Shown in pieces: positions 1 to 5,695 of a stretch of 5,854 bases of DNA. A program made the translations under genes and the position numbers. Positions within the stretch are counted from its first letter, which is position 1. Each line of letters starts with the position of its first letter. The notes under the pieces were generated by a model. It saw only the letters and a list, made by a program, of their open reading frames with translations. It ran no database searches and was not told the DNA's origin. This stretch comes from Alphaproteobacteria bacterium (GTDB lineage: Bacteria > Pseudomonadota > Alphaproteobacteria > Micropepsales > Micropepsaceae), in assembly GCA_003131925.1 (NCBI GenBank), contig PKWC01000058.1:5413-11266 (forward strand), in the 5' to 3' direction.

Positions 1-219
1 ACCTTCTTCATGGCGACCGGCTTTCACGGATTCCACGTGATCGTGGGGACGATCTTTCTCGCCGTGTGTCTCGGACGCGCGATCGCAGGCCAGTTTACGC
101 CGGAACGGCATTTCGGCTTCGAAGCGGCAGCGTGGTACTGGCACTTCGTCGATGTGGTATGGCTGTTCCTCTTCTCCTGTATCTATGTTTGGGGCGCGGC
201 CGCAGTGACTCAGGTTTGA
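1..219 (+). CDS. coxC: Cytochrome c oxidase subunit III, C-terminal part
   Basis: This is the last 72 residues of subunit III of an aa3-type cytochrome c oxidase, an inner-membrane subunit that stabilises the catalytic core and its proton uptake. The frame is open from base 1, so the 5' part lies outside the window. The ATG at 10 is internal: the residues before it (TFF) continue the conserved helix. Two family signatures are visible: GFHGFHVIVGT in the penultimate helix (about residues 7-17 of the fragment) and WYWHFVDVVWLFLF in the last helix. The protein ends at a TGA at 217-219 just after that helix, as is normal for the family. The stop shares a base with the start of the next gene (TGATG), which suggests translational coupling in a cox operon. 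The residues look alphaproteobacterial, which is a judgement from memory. Confidence 0.95.
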   Translation, partial: TFFMATGFHGFHVIVGTIFLAVCLGRAIAGQFTPERHFGFEAAAWYWHFVDVVWLFLFSCIYVWGAAAVTQV

Positions 220-584
220 TGGCCGGCGGCGCACCGTCTGCCGCTGTTGCGGCGGTACTTGGTCTGTGTCCTCGTTGCGGAGAAGGCCGTCTTTTTGCCG
301 GCTATCTGCGCATTGCGCCGCGATGCGAGTATTGCGGCCTCGACTTTGCGATGTTCGACGTGGGCGACGGCGCGACGGTGTTCGTGATCCTCATTACCGG
401 GATTCTCGTGGTCGGCGGCGCTCTAATCGTCGAGATGGCGTATTCGCCGCCCTACTGGGTGCATGCCGCATTGTGGCTCCCCGCAATCGCGATCCTGACG
501 CTCGGTGGTCTTCGCTTGGCGAAGTCCGCGCTGATGGTGCTGCAATACAAGCACCAGGCGCGCGAGGGCAGGCTGGCCAAATAA
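219..584 (+). CDS. DUF983 family membrane protein with two CxxC motifs
   Basis: A 121-residue protein of the DUF983 family, whose biochemical role is not established. The N-terminal half carries CPRC (C17, C20) and CEYC (C36, C39), spaced like a small zinc ribbon, with the family stretch GEGRLF between them and FDVGDGATVF after them. Two hydrophobic segments follow, at about residues 52-72 and 80-103, so it should sit in the inner membrane with the cysteine domain at the N-terminal side. The ATG at 219 was chosen because it overlaps the coxC stop (TGATG) and puts the first CxxC at the usual distance from the N terminus. Only a weak AGG lies upstream, so translation probably relies on coupling. 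DUF983 genes are commonly found between coxC and surf1 in alphaproteobacteria, which suggests, but does not prove, a part in oxidase assembly or metal handling. Confidence 0.88.
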   Translation: MAGGAPSAAVAAVLGLCPRCGEGRLFAGYLRIAPRCEYCGLDFAMFDVGDGATVFVILITGILVVGGALIVEMAYSPPYWVHAALWLPAIAILTLGGLRLAKSALMVLQYKHQAREGRLAK

Positions 585-585
585 G

Positions 586-1320
586 GTGATCCGCTTCCGT
601 CCGCTTGCCGGTTTCACGCTCCTGTGCCTGGCGCTCTTCGCGATGCTCGTGGGACTTGGCGCGTGGCAGCTGCAACGGCTGCAATGGAAACGCGCGCTGA
701 TCGCGCAAATGAGCCGCAACATGACCGCGCCGCCGATCGATCTCGATGGGGCGCTCGCGCTGGGTAGCGATCGAGCGCAATACCGGCGGGTCGTCATCGA
801 TGGCCGATTCGAGAATTCGAAGGAAGCCTATGTCTTCACCACCGGAGCGAACGGCGCGCCCGTGTATCACGTGTTGACGCCGGTCTTGCTCGACGATGGC
901 CGCACGATGATGGTCGACCGTGGTTATGTGCCGCCTCCTCTGCGCGAGCCGGATTCGCGTCCCGGAAGCGAGCCGCGAGGCCTACAACATGTCATCGGCG
1001 TCTGGCGCACGCCGGACCGTCCCGGCCTCTTTACGCCGCTACCCGACCTTCTTCACCGCATCTGGTTTGCGCGCGATCTGTCCAGCATCGAGCACGTTGA
1101 CCATGTGAGGCTCGCCGCGCCCGCGATTCTGGAAGCGGCTGCAACTTCGAATGAGCGAACATGGCCGCGCGGCGGCCAGACACGCGTCGATCTTCCCAAT
1201 GATCATCTGCAATATGCGCTGACCTGGTTCCTGCTCGCCGGCGCACTCGTCGTCGTCTATTTCACCTATCATCGCACGCGAGGCCGACTTGGCCGCGCGA
1301 CCGAAAACCTGTTGCCCTGA
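586..1320 (+). CDS. SURF1 family cytochrome c oxidase assembly protein
   Basis: A 244-residue SURF1 (Shy1-like) protein, an inner-membrane factor that helps insert heme a into subunit I of cytochrome c oxidase. It has the family layout: an N-terminal membrane helix (about 7-26), a large periplasmic domain and a C-terminal helix (about 210-228). Family motifs include GAWQLQRLQWK (25-35), YRRVVIDGRF (66-75), VYHVLTPVLL followed by VDRGYVP (about 93-116), and NDHLQYALTWF just before the last helix. The start is taken as GTG at 586, one base after the DUF983 stop. It places the first helix right at the N terminus, and no other start precedes the conserved WQ motif at a better distance. A purine-rich GAGGGCAGG (563-571) lies somewhat far upstream. 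Its position after coxC and DUF983 fits an oxidase biogenesis operon. Confidence 0.93.
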   Translation: MIRFRPLAGFTLLCLALFAMLVGLGAWQLQRLQWKRALIAQMSRNMTAPPIDLDGALALGSDRAQYRRVVIDGRFENSKEAYVFTTGANGAPVYHVLTPVLLDDGRTMMVDRGYVPPPLREPDSRPGSEPRGLQHVIGVWRTPDRPGLFTPLPDLLHRIWFARDLSSIEHVDHVRLAAPAILEAAATSNERTWPRGGQTRVDLPNDHLQYALTWFLLAGALVVVYFTYHRTRGRLGRATENLLP

Positions 1321-1322
1321 CG

Positions 1323-2714
1323 ATGCGCTACATCAGCACCCGCGGCGACGGTCCGCTGACCTTTCCTGCCATGCTTCTTGCAGGGACGGCGCCGGACGGC
1401 GGCCTCTATATGCCGGAACGGTGGCCACAATTTACACCGCGCCGCATCGAACTATTTTCGACTGCGGACTATTGCGAAGTGGTGGTCTCCGCACTTGCCC
1501 ATTTCGTCGGCGGGTCTTTCAGCGATGACGAAGTACGCGCCGATGTAGCGGCGGCGTATGCCATGTTCGATTGTCCGGAAGTTGTCCCGCTGATCGAACT
1601 CGATTCCGGCCTTTTTCTCCTCGAACTGTTCCATGGGCCGACCCTGGCGTTCAAAGACATCGCGTTGCAGCTTATGGCTCGATTCATGGCGCGCGAGCTC
1701 GAGCGGCGCGATGCGCGCGCAACCATTCTTGTCGCCACATCGGGTGATACGGGCTCGGCAGCCATCGCTGCATTCGGTGGCCTGCCGCGCGTCGAGCTGT
1801 TCGTGCTGCACCCCAAAGGGCGTGTGAGCGAGGTGCAGCGCCGCCAGATGACCACGTCGGCGCACGCCAATGTCCATAATATCGCGATCGAAGGGACCTT
1901 CGATGACGCACAAGCGCTGGTGAAGTCGCTATTCGCCGACCGCGAATTCGCGACGGCGATGTCTCTAACCGCGGTGAACTCGATAAATTTCGTGCGCATC
2001 ATCGCACAGAGCGTCTACTACTTCACCGCGACGGCGCAGCTGGGCCGGCCGGCGCGCTTCGTCGTGCCCACCGGCAATTTCGGCGACATTTTCGCGGGCG
2101 AGGCGGCTCAGCGGATGGGTCTCGCGACGGCCGGCCTTCTCGCGGCGACCAATGCCAATGACATTCTGGTACGCGCCTTGAACGATGGCGTGTATGCGGC
2201 CGAGGAAGCAAAGCCGACGCTGAGCCCGGCGATGGACATCCAGGTCGCGAGCAATTTCGAACGCGCGTTGTTCGAGGCTTCAAACCGCGACAGCGTCTGG
2301 CTGGCCGCGGCGATGGACGATTTCGCTCGCAAACGGAAGCTCGTCATTCCTTCCCCGGTGCTTGACGTATTGCGGATGCGCTACCACGCCGAGGCGATCT
2401 CCGACGCGGAGACTTTGGCAACGATGCGGGACGTCCACCGCCGGTCAGGGCGCCTCATCGACCCGCACACGGCGGTCGGGGTGGCGGCTGCCCGCCGCCC
2501 GGATGCGCCCGATTCCGCCCCGGTTGTGGTGCTCGCTACCGCCGATAGCGGCAAATTCCCCGAGACGGTCGCTCGGGCCACCGGGGCGGTCCCCCCCTTG
2601 CCCCCTCGCCTTGAGCAATCTTATGTGGGAACGGAACGGCTTACTGTCCTGGCCAACGACGCGCAGAGCCTGCGCAATTTCATTGAAACCCGAACGGCGT
2701 CCCATGAACGTTGA
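1323..2714 (+). CDS. thrC: Threonine synthase
   Basis: A 463-residue PLP-dependent threonine synthase, which converts O-phospho-L-homoserine and water to L-threonine and phosphate in the cytoplasm, the last step of threonine synthesis. The N terminus (MRYISTRGDG, then APDGGLYMPE) is typical. The PLP lysine is K111 in HGPTLAFKD, corresponding to K107 of the E. coli enzyme. The phosphate/PLP-binding loops are TSGDTGSAA (about 139-147) and PTGNFGDIFAGE (249-260), and SINFVRIIAQ (about 220-229) is another family block. The C-terminal ADSGKFPETV motif is intact. Length is normal for this longer thrC class. The ATG lies two bases after the SURF1 stop with no clear ribosome-binding site, so it is probably coupled to upstream translation. 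A C7 run at 2591-2597 near the 3' end does not break the frame. Confidence 0.97.
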   Translation: MRYISTRGDGPLTFPAMLLAGTAPDGGLYMPERWPQFTPRRIELFSTADYCEVVVSALAHFVGGSFSDDEVRADVAAAYAMFDCPEVVPLIELDSGLFLLELFHGPTLAFKDIALQLMARFMARELERRDARATILVATSGDTGSAAIAAFGGLPRVELFVLHPKGRVSEVQRRQMTTSAHANVHNIAIEGTFDDAQALVKSLFADREFATAMSLTAVNSINFVRIIAQSVYYFTATAQLGRPARFVVPTGNFGDIFAGEAAQRMGLATAGLLAATNANDILVRALNDGVYAAEEAKPTLSPAMDIQVASNFERALFEASNRDSVWLAAAMDDFARKRKLVIPSPVLDVLRMRYHAEAISDAETLATMRDVHRRSGRLIDPHTAVGVAAARRPDAPDSAPVVVLATADSGKFPETVARATGAVPPLPPRLEQSYVGTERLTVLANDAQSLRNFIETRTASHER

Positions 2715-3960
2715 AATCACCCGCCTTCCCAATGGCCTGACCGTCGCGACCGACCCGATGCCTCAACTGGAGAGTGCGAGCCTCGGTGTGTGGGTGAATT
2801 GCGGCGCGCGGCACGAAACCGAGCGTCAGATGGGCGTATCTCACATGCTCGAGCACATGGCGTTCAAGGGGACGGAGCGCCGAACTGCGCGTGGCATCGC
2901 AGAAGAGATCGAGGCGGTAGGTGGGGCGCTCAACGCCTATACGAGCCGCGAACAGACAGCATTCCATGCGCGTGTTCTCAAGGCGGACGTGCCGCTCGCC
3001 GTCGACATCCTCGCCGATATTCTCACGCACCCCGTCTTCGATCCGGGCGAGATCGAGCGCGAGCGCCAGGTCGTGCTGCAGGAAATCGGACAAGCACGCG
3101 ACACGCCCGACGACATTGTTTTCGACCATCTGCAGTCGGCGGTCTATCCCGGACAGCCCATGGGTTGGCCCATTCTCGGGAACGAGGAAACGGTCGCCAG
3201 CTTCGTCCGCGACGACCTCGAGACCTACATGAAGGCCAACTACCGCGCGGGCGGAATGGCGCTGATTGCTTCGGGGGCAGTTGAGCATGCGGCGATGGTC
3301 GAACTCGCGATGGACCATTTCGGAGATCTCGGGCGAGGCGCTGCACCCAGGAGCGAGCCCGCGCGCTATGTGGGCACCGAAATTCGCGCATCGGAAGAAT
3401 TGGAACAGGTTCATGTCGCCTATGCGTTTCCGGGAATAGCCAGCGGAGACGACGAGCTCTTTGCCGCGCAGGTTTATGTGACGGCGCTTGGCGGCGGCAT
3501 GTCCTCGCGCCTGTTCCAAAACATTCGCGAGCGCCAGGGGCTTGCCTACGCCGTCTTTAGCGAACTGACTCCCTACTCCGACGCGGGTCTGCTGACCGTC
3601 TACGCGGGCACCGCGCTCGAAAAAACCGAAAAGGTGATTGGCTTGGTCGCGCAGGAGTTCAGCAACCTTAAACGCGAACCTGTCACCGAAGAAGAGCTAC
3701 GCCGCGCCAAGGATCACTTGAAGGGCTCGCTGATGCTTTCGCTTGAGTCCACCGGCGCGCGCATGTCCAATCTGGCTCGCCAGGAAATGTATTTCGGTCG
3801 CTTCTTCACGCTGGACGAGATCCTGGACTCGATCGAAAGCGTTACCCGCGAATCCTTGCAGGACCTCGCCCGCGAGTTCTTCCAGCCTGAGCAGGCCGCC
3901 GCCACGGTTGTTGGCAACCTCAACGGGTTCGAGCTTCGCCGCGAACAGCTCGCCTGCTAG
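2704..3960 (+). CDS. M16 family zinc peptidase (processing-peptidase-like)
   Basis: A 418-residue M16B metallopeptidase, the bacterial relative of the mitochondrial processing peptidase beta subunit. The inverted zinc motif HMLEH is present (H47, E50 as catalytic base, H51), and the third ligand is probably E127 in VVLQEI, 76 residues on, as in the mitochondrial enzyme. The C-terminal half keeps the substrate-binding block with RERQGLAYAVFSE and GLLTVYAGT. The enzyme therefore looks active and full length (about 420 residues is usual). It has no signal peptide. The ATG at 2704 was chosen because MNVEITRLPNGLTVATDPM is the normal family N terminus; the frame is open further upstream only because it overlaps thrC. 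It overlaps the thrC stop by 11 nt, so the two are probably coupled. Natural substrates of such bacterial proteins are mostly unknown. No clear terminator follows. Confidence 0.95.
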   Translation: MNVEITRLPNGLTVATDPMPQLESASLGVWVNCGARHETERQMGVSHMLEHMAFKGTERRTARGIAEEIEAVGGALNAYTSREQTAFHARVLKADVPLAVDILADILTHPVFDPGEIERERQVVLQEIGQARDTPDDIVFDHLQSAVYPGQPMGWPILGNEETVASFVRDDLETYMKANYRAGGMALIASGAVEHAAMVELAMDHFGDLGRGAAPRSEPARYVGTEIRASEELEQVHVAYAFPGIASGDDELFAAQVYVTALGGGMSSRLFQNIRERQGLAYAVFSELTPYSDAGLLTVYAGTALEKTEKVIGLVAQEFSNLKREPVTEEELRRAKDHLKGSLMLSLESTGARMSNLARQEMYFGRFFTLDEILDSIESVTRESLQDLAREFFQPEQAAATVVGNLNGFELRREQLAC

Positions 3961-5552
3961 CTTCGTTCGCCTCCCAAGGCCCTGGTCCGCTTCCATCCCC
4001 CACGAATTCTCGGCAATTCTTGCGATCTGATGTTGACGCCGGCTCCGCGCTTTGCCATCATCGCCTCATCCTGCACAGAGCGGGCGGCGCACTTTAGGCT
4101 TGACGCATTGCGCTGGAGGTCGAACGGGGGAACGCGATCGGCATTCGAGTGTCCATTCTGGCGTCGGGTAGCTCGGGCAACATTACTCTGCTCGAGACGC
4201 AGAATACCCGCCTCCTGGTGGATTGCGGCCTTGGCAAGCGTGAAACGCTCCGGCGGCTCGAAGTACTGAGCGCGCGCATTGACCGCCTCGACGGCATCGT
4301 CATCTCCCACGAACACAGCGACCACATCGGCGGCCTCGCGCAAGTCCTGCGAGGCGCGGACCTCGTCACAGACGGCGTCGATATCTGCCCCTCGTTTGCC
4401 GTAGCGTTCCGCCGTTGCGACGAGGCGCTGGGCGCCGAGCTTGACGCCCAGCGGAGCGTAGACGGAGTTGCACGAAACGGCGAACGCGTTGATTAGCGTG
4501 CCGCCGCAGTACTCGCGGTCGCTGTTGTGAAGCTTGTAACCGTCGATCACGGCGTAGGTCCCGTAGGGAAAGCTCGACGAGACCGTCGCGATTCCTGACT
4601 CGAGCACAGCGGTTGCGGTCACGATCTTGAAAGTCGATCCCGGGGGCTGCGTCTGTGACAACGGCGAGCCCGCGACGGCAAGCAGCTCACCGCTCTTGGG
4701 CACCATCAGCACGATTCCGCCGGCCATGCCCGTCGCGTCGAAAGCGGAAGTGGCGTCGTTCTCGAGCTCGGGATCGATCGACGTCTTCACGTCCTCGCCC
4801 TCGAGGGGATTGGTGCGAGCGATCGGGCGTGGGCCTGCGAAAAGCTCGCCACCCGGCCTGCCGGCGAGCTGGCGCTGAAACAGGTACTCGAGACCGTCTT
4901 GGCCTGCTTCAGTGTCGGCCGGGAAGCCCTCGGCCTCAAGCCGCTCCAGCTGACCTCCGCTCGCCGGCCCGACCGAGCCGATGATGTCGTGGGCCGAGCT
5001 GAACTGCGTCAGCGGAACCCCGTCGCGCGCGAGCAGCTCTCCGCGCTGCGGCGCGAGCGTCGAGCGGTGGATCGTCTCGCCCGGATATAGACCGGGAAAG
5101 GCCAGGTTCTGATGCCAGATGATCCGCGTGTCGCTGCCGTTGCCGGTCAGCGGCAGCGTGTACTGCAGGCGCAGCGTGCCGAACACGCGCGTACGGATTC
5201 GCAGCGCGACGACCTCCGATCCGCCGACCAGGCGCACCCCGGGGAGCATGCGTGCTCCGGTCACGGTGGCGGTGGCGTAGGCGCGCGCATAGTCACCGGC
5301 AAACTCCGGATAGGGCACCGTGGCACGTGTCTGCGCGTCGACGTCCCGGTAAAGCGCCGGCCAGTCGTGGTGATTCCAGGCGCTCGCGAAGCGCTCGGCG
5401 AGCGCCTTGCCGGGCTCGACGCCGCGGCTGAGCGTCTCGGCGACGATGATCGCAGCGGCGCTCACCGCGACCAGCGCCGCCAGCCGAGATAGGCCACGCC
5501 ACCGGCGCCGCGAGCGCTCGCGCGGGTGGTCGCCCGCCGCCGGCGGGCTCAT
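3957..5552 (-). CDS. Penicillin-binding protein transpeptidase, C-terminally broken
   Basis: A class B penicillin-binding protein that would cross-link peptidoglycan outside the membrane. Residues 1-20 are basic and cytosolic, and about 21-42 form a membrane anchor. About 47-150 resemble the NTF2-like MecA_N domain, followed by the linker WHQNLAFPGLYPGE and RGELLARDG. The transpeptidase domain starts near 252. The acyl-serine motif is STFK (S306, K309) in QPPGSTFKI, and the second motif is SCN (360-362). The third motif, KTG, expected roughly 100 residues later, is absent. Similarity ends at about residue 385 (base 4398). The remaining 146 codons to the stop at 3957 are antisense to the MBL fragment and run into the end of the M16 gene, so they are not a real protein tail. 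The start is ATG at 5550-5552, preceded by GAGGAG four bases away. The domain layout and GC-rich codons suggest an actinobacterium. Confidence 0.82.
   Translation of the reverse strand: MSPPAAGDHPRERSRRRWRGLSRLAALVAVSAAAIIVAETLSRGVEPGKALAERFASAWNHHDWPALYRDVDAQTRATVPYPEFAGDYARAYATATVTGARMLPGVRLVGGSEVVALRIRTRVFGTLRLQYTLPLTGNGSDTRIIWHQNLAFPGLYPGETIHRSTLAPQRGELLARDGVPLTQFSSAHDIIGSVGPASGGQLERLEAEGFPADTEAGQDGLEYLFQRQLAGRPGGELFAGPRPIARTNPLEGEDVKTSIDPELENDATSAFDATGMAGGIVLMVPKSGELLAVAGSPLSQTQPPGSTFKIVTATAVLESGIATVSSSFPYGTYAVIDGYKLHNSDREYCGGTLINAFAVSCNSVYAPLGVKLGAQRLVATAERYGKRGADIDAVCDEVRASQDLREAADVVAVFVGDDDAVEAVNARAQYFEPPERFTLAKAAIHQEAGILRLEQSNVARATRRQNGHSNADRVPPFDLQRNASSLKCAARSVQDEAMMAKRGAGVNIRSQELPRIRGGWKRTRALGGERS
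3961..4148. other. Spacer between the M16 gene and the MBL fragment
   Basis: No gene, tRNA-like fold, convincing terminator or promoter was recognised in these 188 nt. GAATT (4004-4008) and AATTC (4015-4019) could form a weak 5-bp stem, and GCGAAC (3941-3946) pairs with GTTCGC (3965-3970) across 18 nt. Neither has a T-tract. A GGAGGT at 4115-4120 resembles a ribosome-binding site but no standard start codon lies at the right distance after it. The tail of the long - strand frame from 5552 runs through here, but I regard that as non-coding. A second seam between genomes could lie in this stretch. Confidence 0.4.
4149..4496 (+). CDS. MBL-fold metallo-hydrolase (YycJ-like), 3'-truncated
   Basis: The first ~68 residues match the N terminus of YycJ-like metallo-beta-lactamase-fold hydrolases: SILASGSSGN at 2-11, LLVDCGLGKRETLRRL, then ISHEHSDHIGGL with the HxHxDH metal site (H54, H56, D58, H59). 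Members are usually about 250-270 residues. After roughly residue 68 (base 4352) the frame stays open to 4496 but stops resembling the family: the expected strand that normally follows (often with PVY) is missing. From about 4398 on, this DNA is antisense to a clear transpeptidase gene. So this is an amino-terminal fragment with a meaningless tail, and the missing later metal ligands make it non-functional as read here. The start used is GTG at 4149; the family often starts MRVSILASGSSGN, and the codons just before are ATT CGA, so an ATT start at 4143 or a base error is possible. The source organism is unclear. Confidence 0.6.
   Translation: MSILASGSSGNITLLETQNTRLLVDCGLGKRETLRRLEVLSARIDRLDGIVISHEHSDHIGGLAQVLRGADLVTDGVDICPSFAVAFRRCDEALGAELDAQRSVDGVARNGERVD
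4353..4400. other. Probable chimeric junction between two genomes
   Basis: On the + strand, similarity to MBL-fold hydrolases fades after the codons for GGLAQVLR (ending at 4352). On the - strand, similarity to the penicillin-binding protein ends after LVATAERYG (last codon 4398-4400). The ~45 nt between match neither family as I remember them. Both genes lose their 3' parts here and face each other tail to tail. Everything to the left, at least to 3960, has alphaproteobacterial gene order; everything to the right looks actinobacterial. Codon use also shifts: in the penicillin-binding protein, 20 of the 22 glutamate codons before the break are GAG, whereas 5 of the first 14 in the M16 gene are GAA. 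No inverted repeats, target duplication or transposase flank the point, so a mobile insertion is not indicated. The exact base cannot be fixed by eye. Confidence 0.72.
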
Positions 5553-5556
5553 GATG

Positions 5557-5562
5557 CTCCTC
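5557..5562 (-). promoter_or_regulatory. Ribosome-binding site of the penicillin-binding protein
   Basis: On the - strand GAGGAG lies four bases before the ATG at 5552-5550. The spacing is slightly short but the match to the Shine-Dalgarno core is strong, and it supports this start over downstream alternatives, which would remove part of the basic segment and membrane anchor. Confidence 0.55.
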
Positions 5563-5638
5563 GCTGCCCCATCGGATCACTCCGCATCCTCGCCCCTGCC
5601 GCGTGGCAGCGGGCGCGCTAATCCGTCTTTGCGGAGGA

Positions 5639-5666
5639 TGACGCGGTGATCCATCCCGCCGCGTCA
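5639..5666. repeat. 8-bp inverted repeat in the divergent intergenic region
   Basis: TGACGCGG (5639-5646) and CCGCGTCA (5659-5666) are perfect reverse complements separated by 12 nt. The element lies between the divergent penicillin-binding protein and CvpA/MarP-like genes, about 30 nt before the latter's start. It could be an operator for a dimeric regulator or an RNA hairpin; there is no T-tract, so it is not a standard terminator. An 8-bp repeat in GC-rich DNA can also occur by chance. Confidence 0.35.
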
Positions 5667-5680
5667 GCGCGGCCGCGGGG

Positions 5681-5686
5681 TAGTCT
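5681..5686 (+). promoter_or_regulatory. Possible -10 element for the CvpA/MarP-like gene
   Basis: TAGTCT fits the actinobacterial TANNNT -10 pattern and ends nine bases before the ATG at 5696. Transcription would then begin at about 5693-5696 and give an mRNA with almost no leader, which agrees with the lack of any ribosome-binding site upstream. No -35 box is visible. This is inference from one short motif. Confidence 0.25.
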
Positions 5687-5695
5687 CGCCGCACG

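Noticed and set aside
394..870. 158-codon open frame on the - strand
   Set aside because: It overlaps DUF983 and SURF1, both clear genes, and its composition is typical of antisense frames in GC-rich DNA.
2591..2597. C7 homopolymer in thrC as a possible frameshift site
   Set aside because: The frame continues correctly into the conserved end of thrC (the normal C terminus follows), so there is no sign of a frameshift.
2362..2703. Open upstream extension of the M16 frame
   Set aside because: It lies wholly inside thrC in another frame, is rich in Arg/Pro/Ser as expected for a shadow, and the family N terminus begins at 2704.
2680..3519. 279-codon open frame on the - strand
   Set aside because: It is antisense to the zinc-site half of the intact M16 gene and shows no recognisable domain.
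4340..4400. Insertion sequence or phage attachment site at the junction
   Set aside because: No transposase or integrase, terminal inverted repeats, target duplication or tRNA sequence can be seen nearby.
4627..5492. Several + strand open frames across the penicillin-binding protein region
   Set aside because: They are antisense to a gene with clear STFK and SCN motifs and have no domain-like features.
4149..5552. New toxin-antitoxin or overlapping-gene system made of the opposed MBL and penicillin-binding protein frames
   Set aside because: Each frame matches a known family only on its own side of the junction; the overlap is explained by random open frames past a break.
5596..5609. CTGCC-GCGT-GGCAG hairpin
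   Set aside because: Only five base pairs with no following T-tract, in a divergent promoter region where no gene ends; probably chance.
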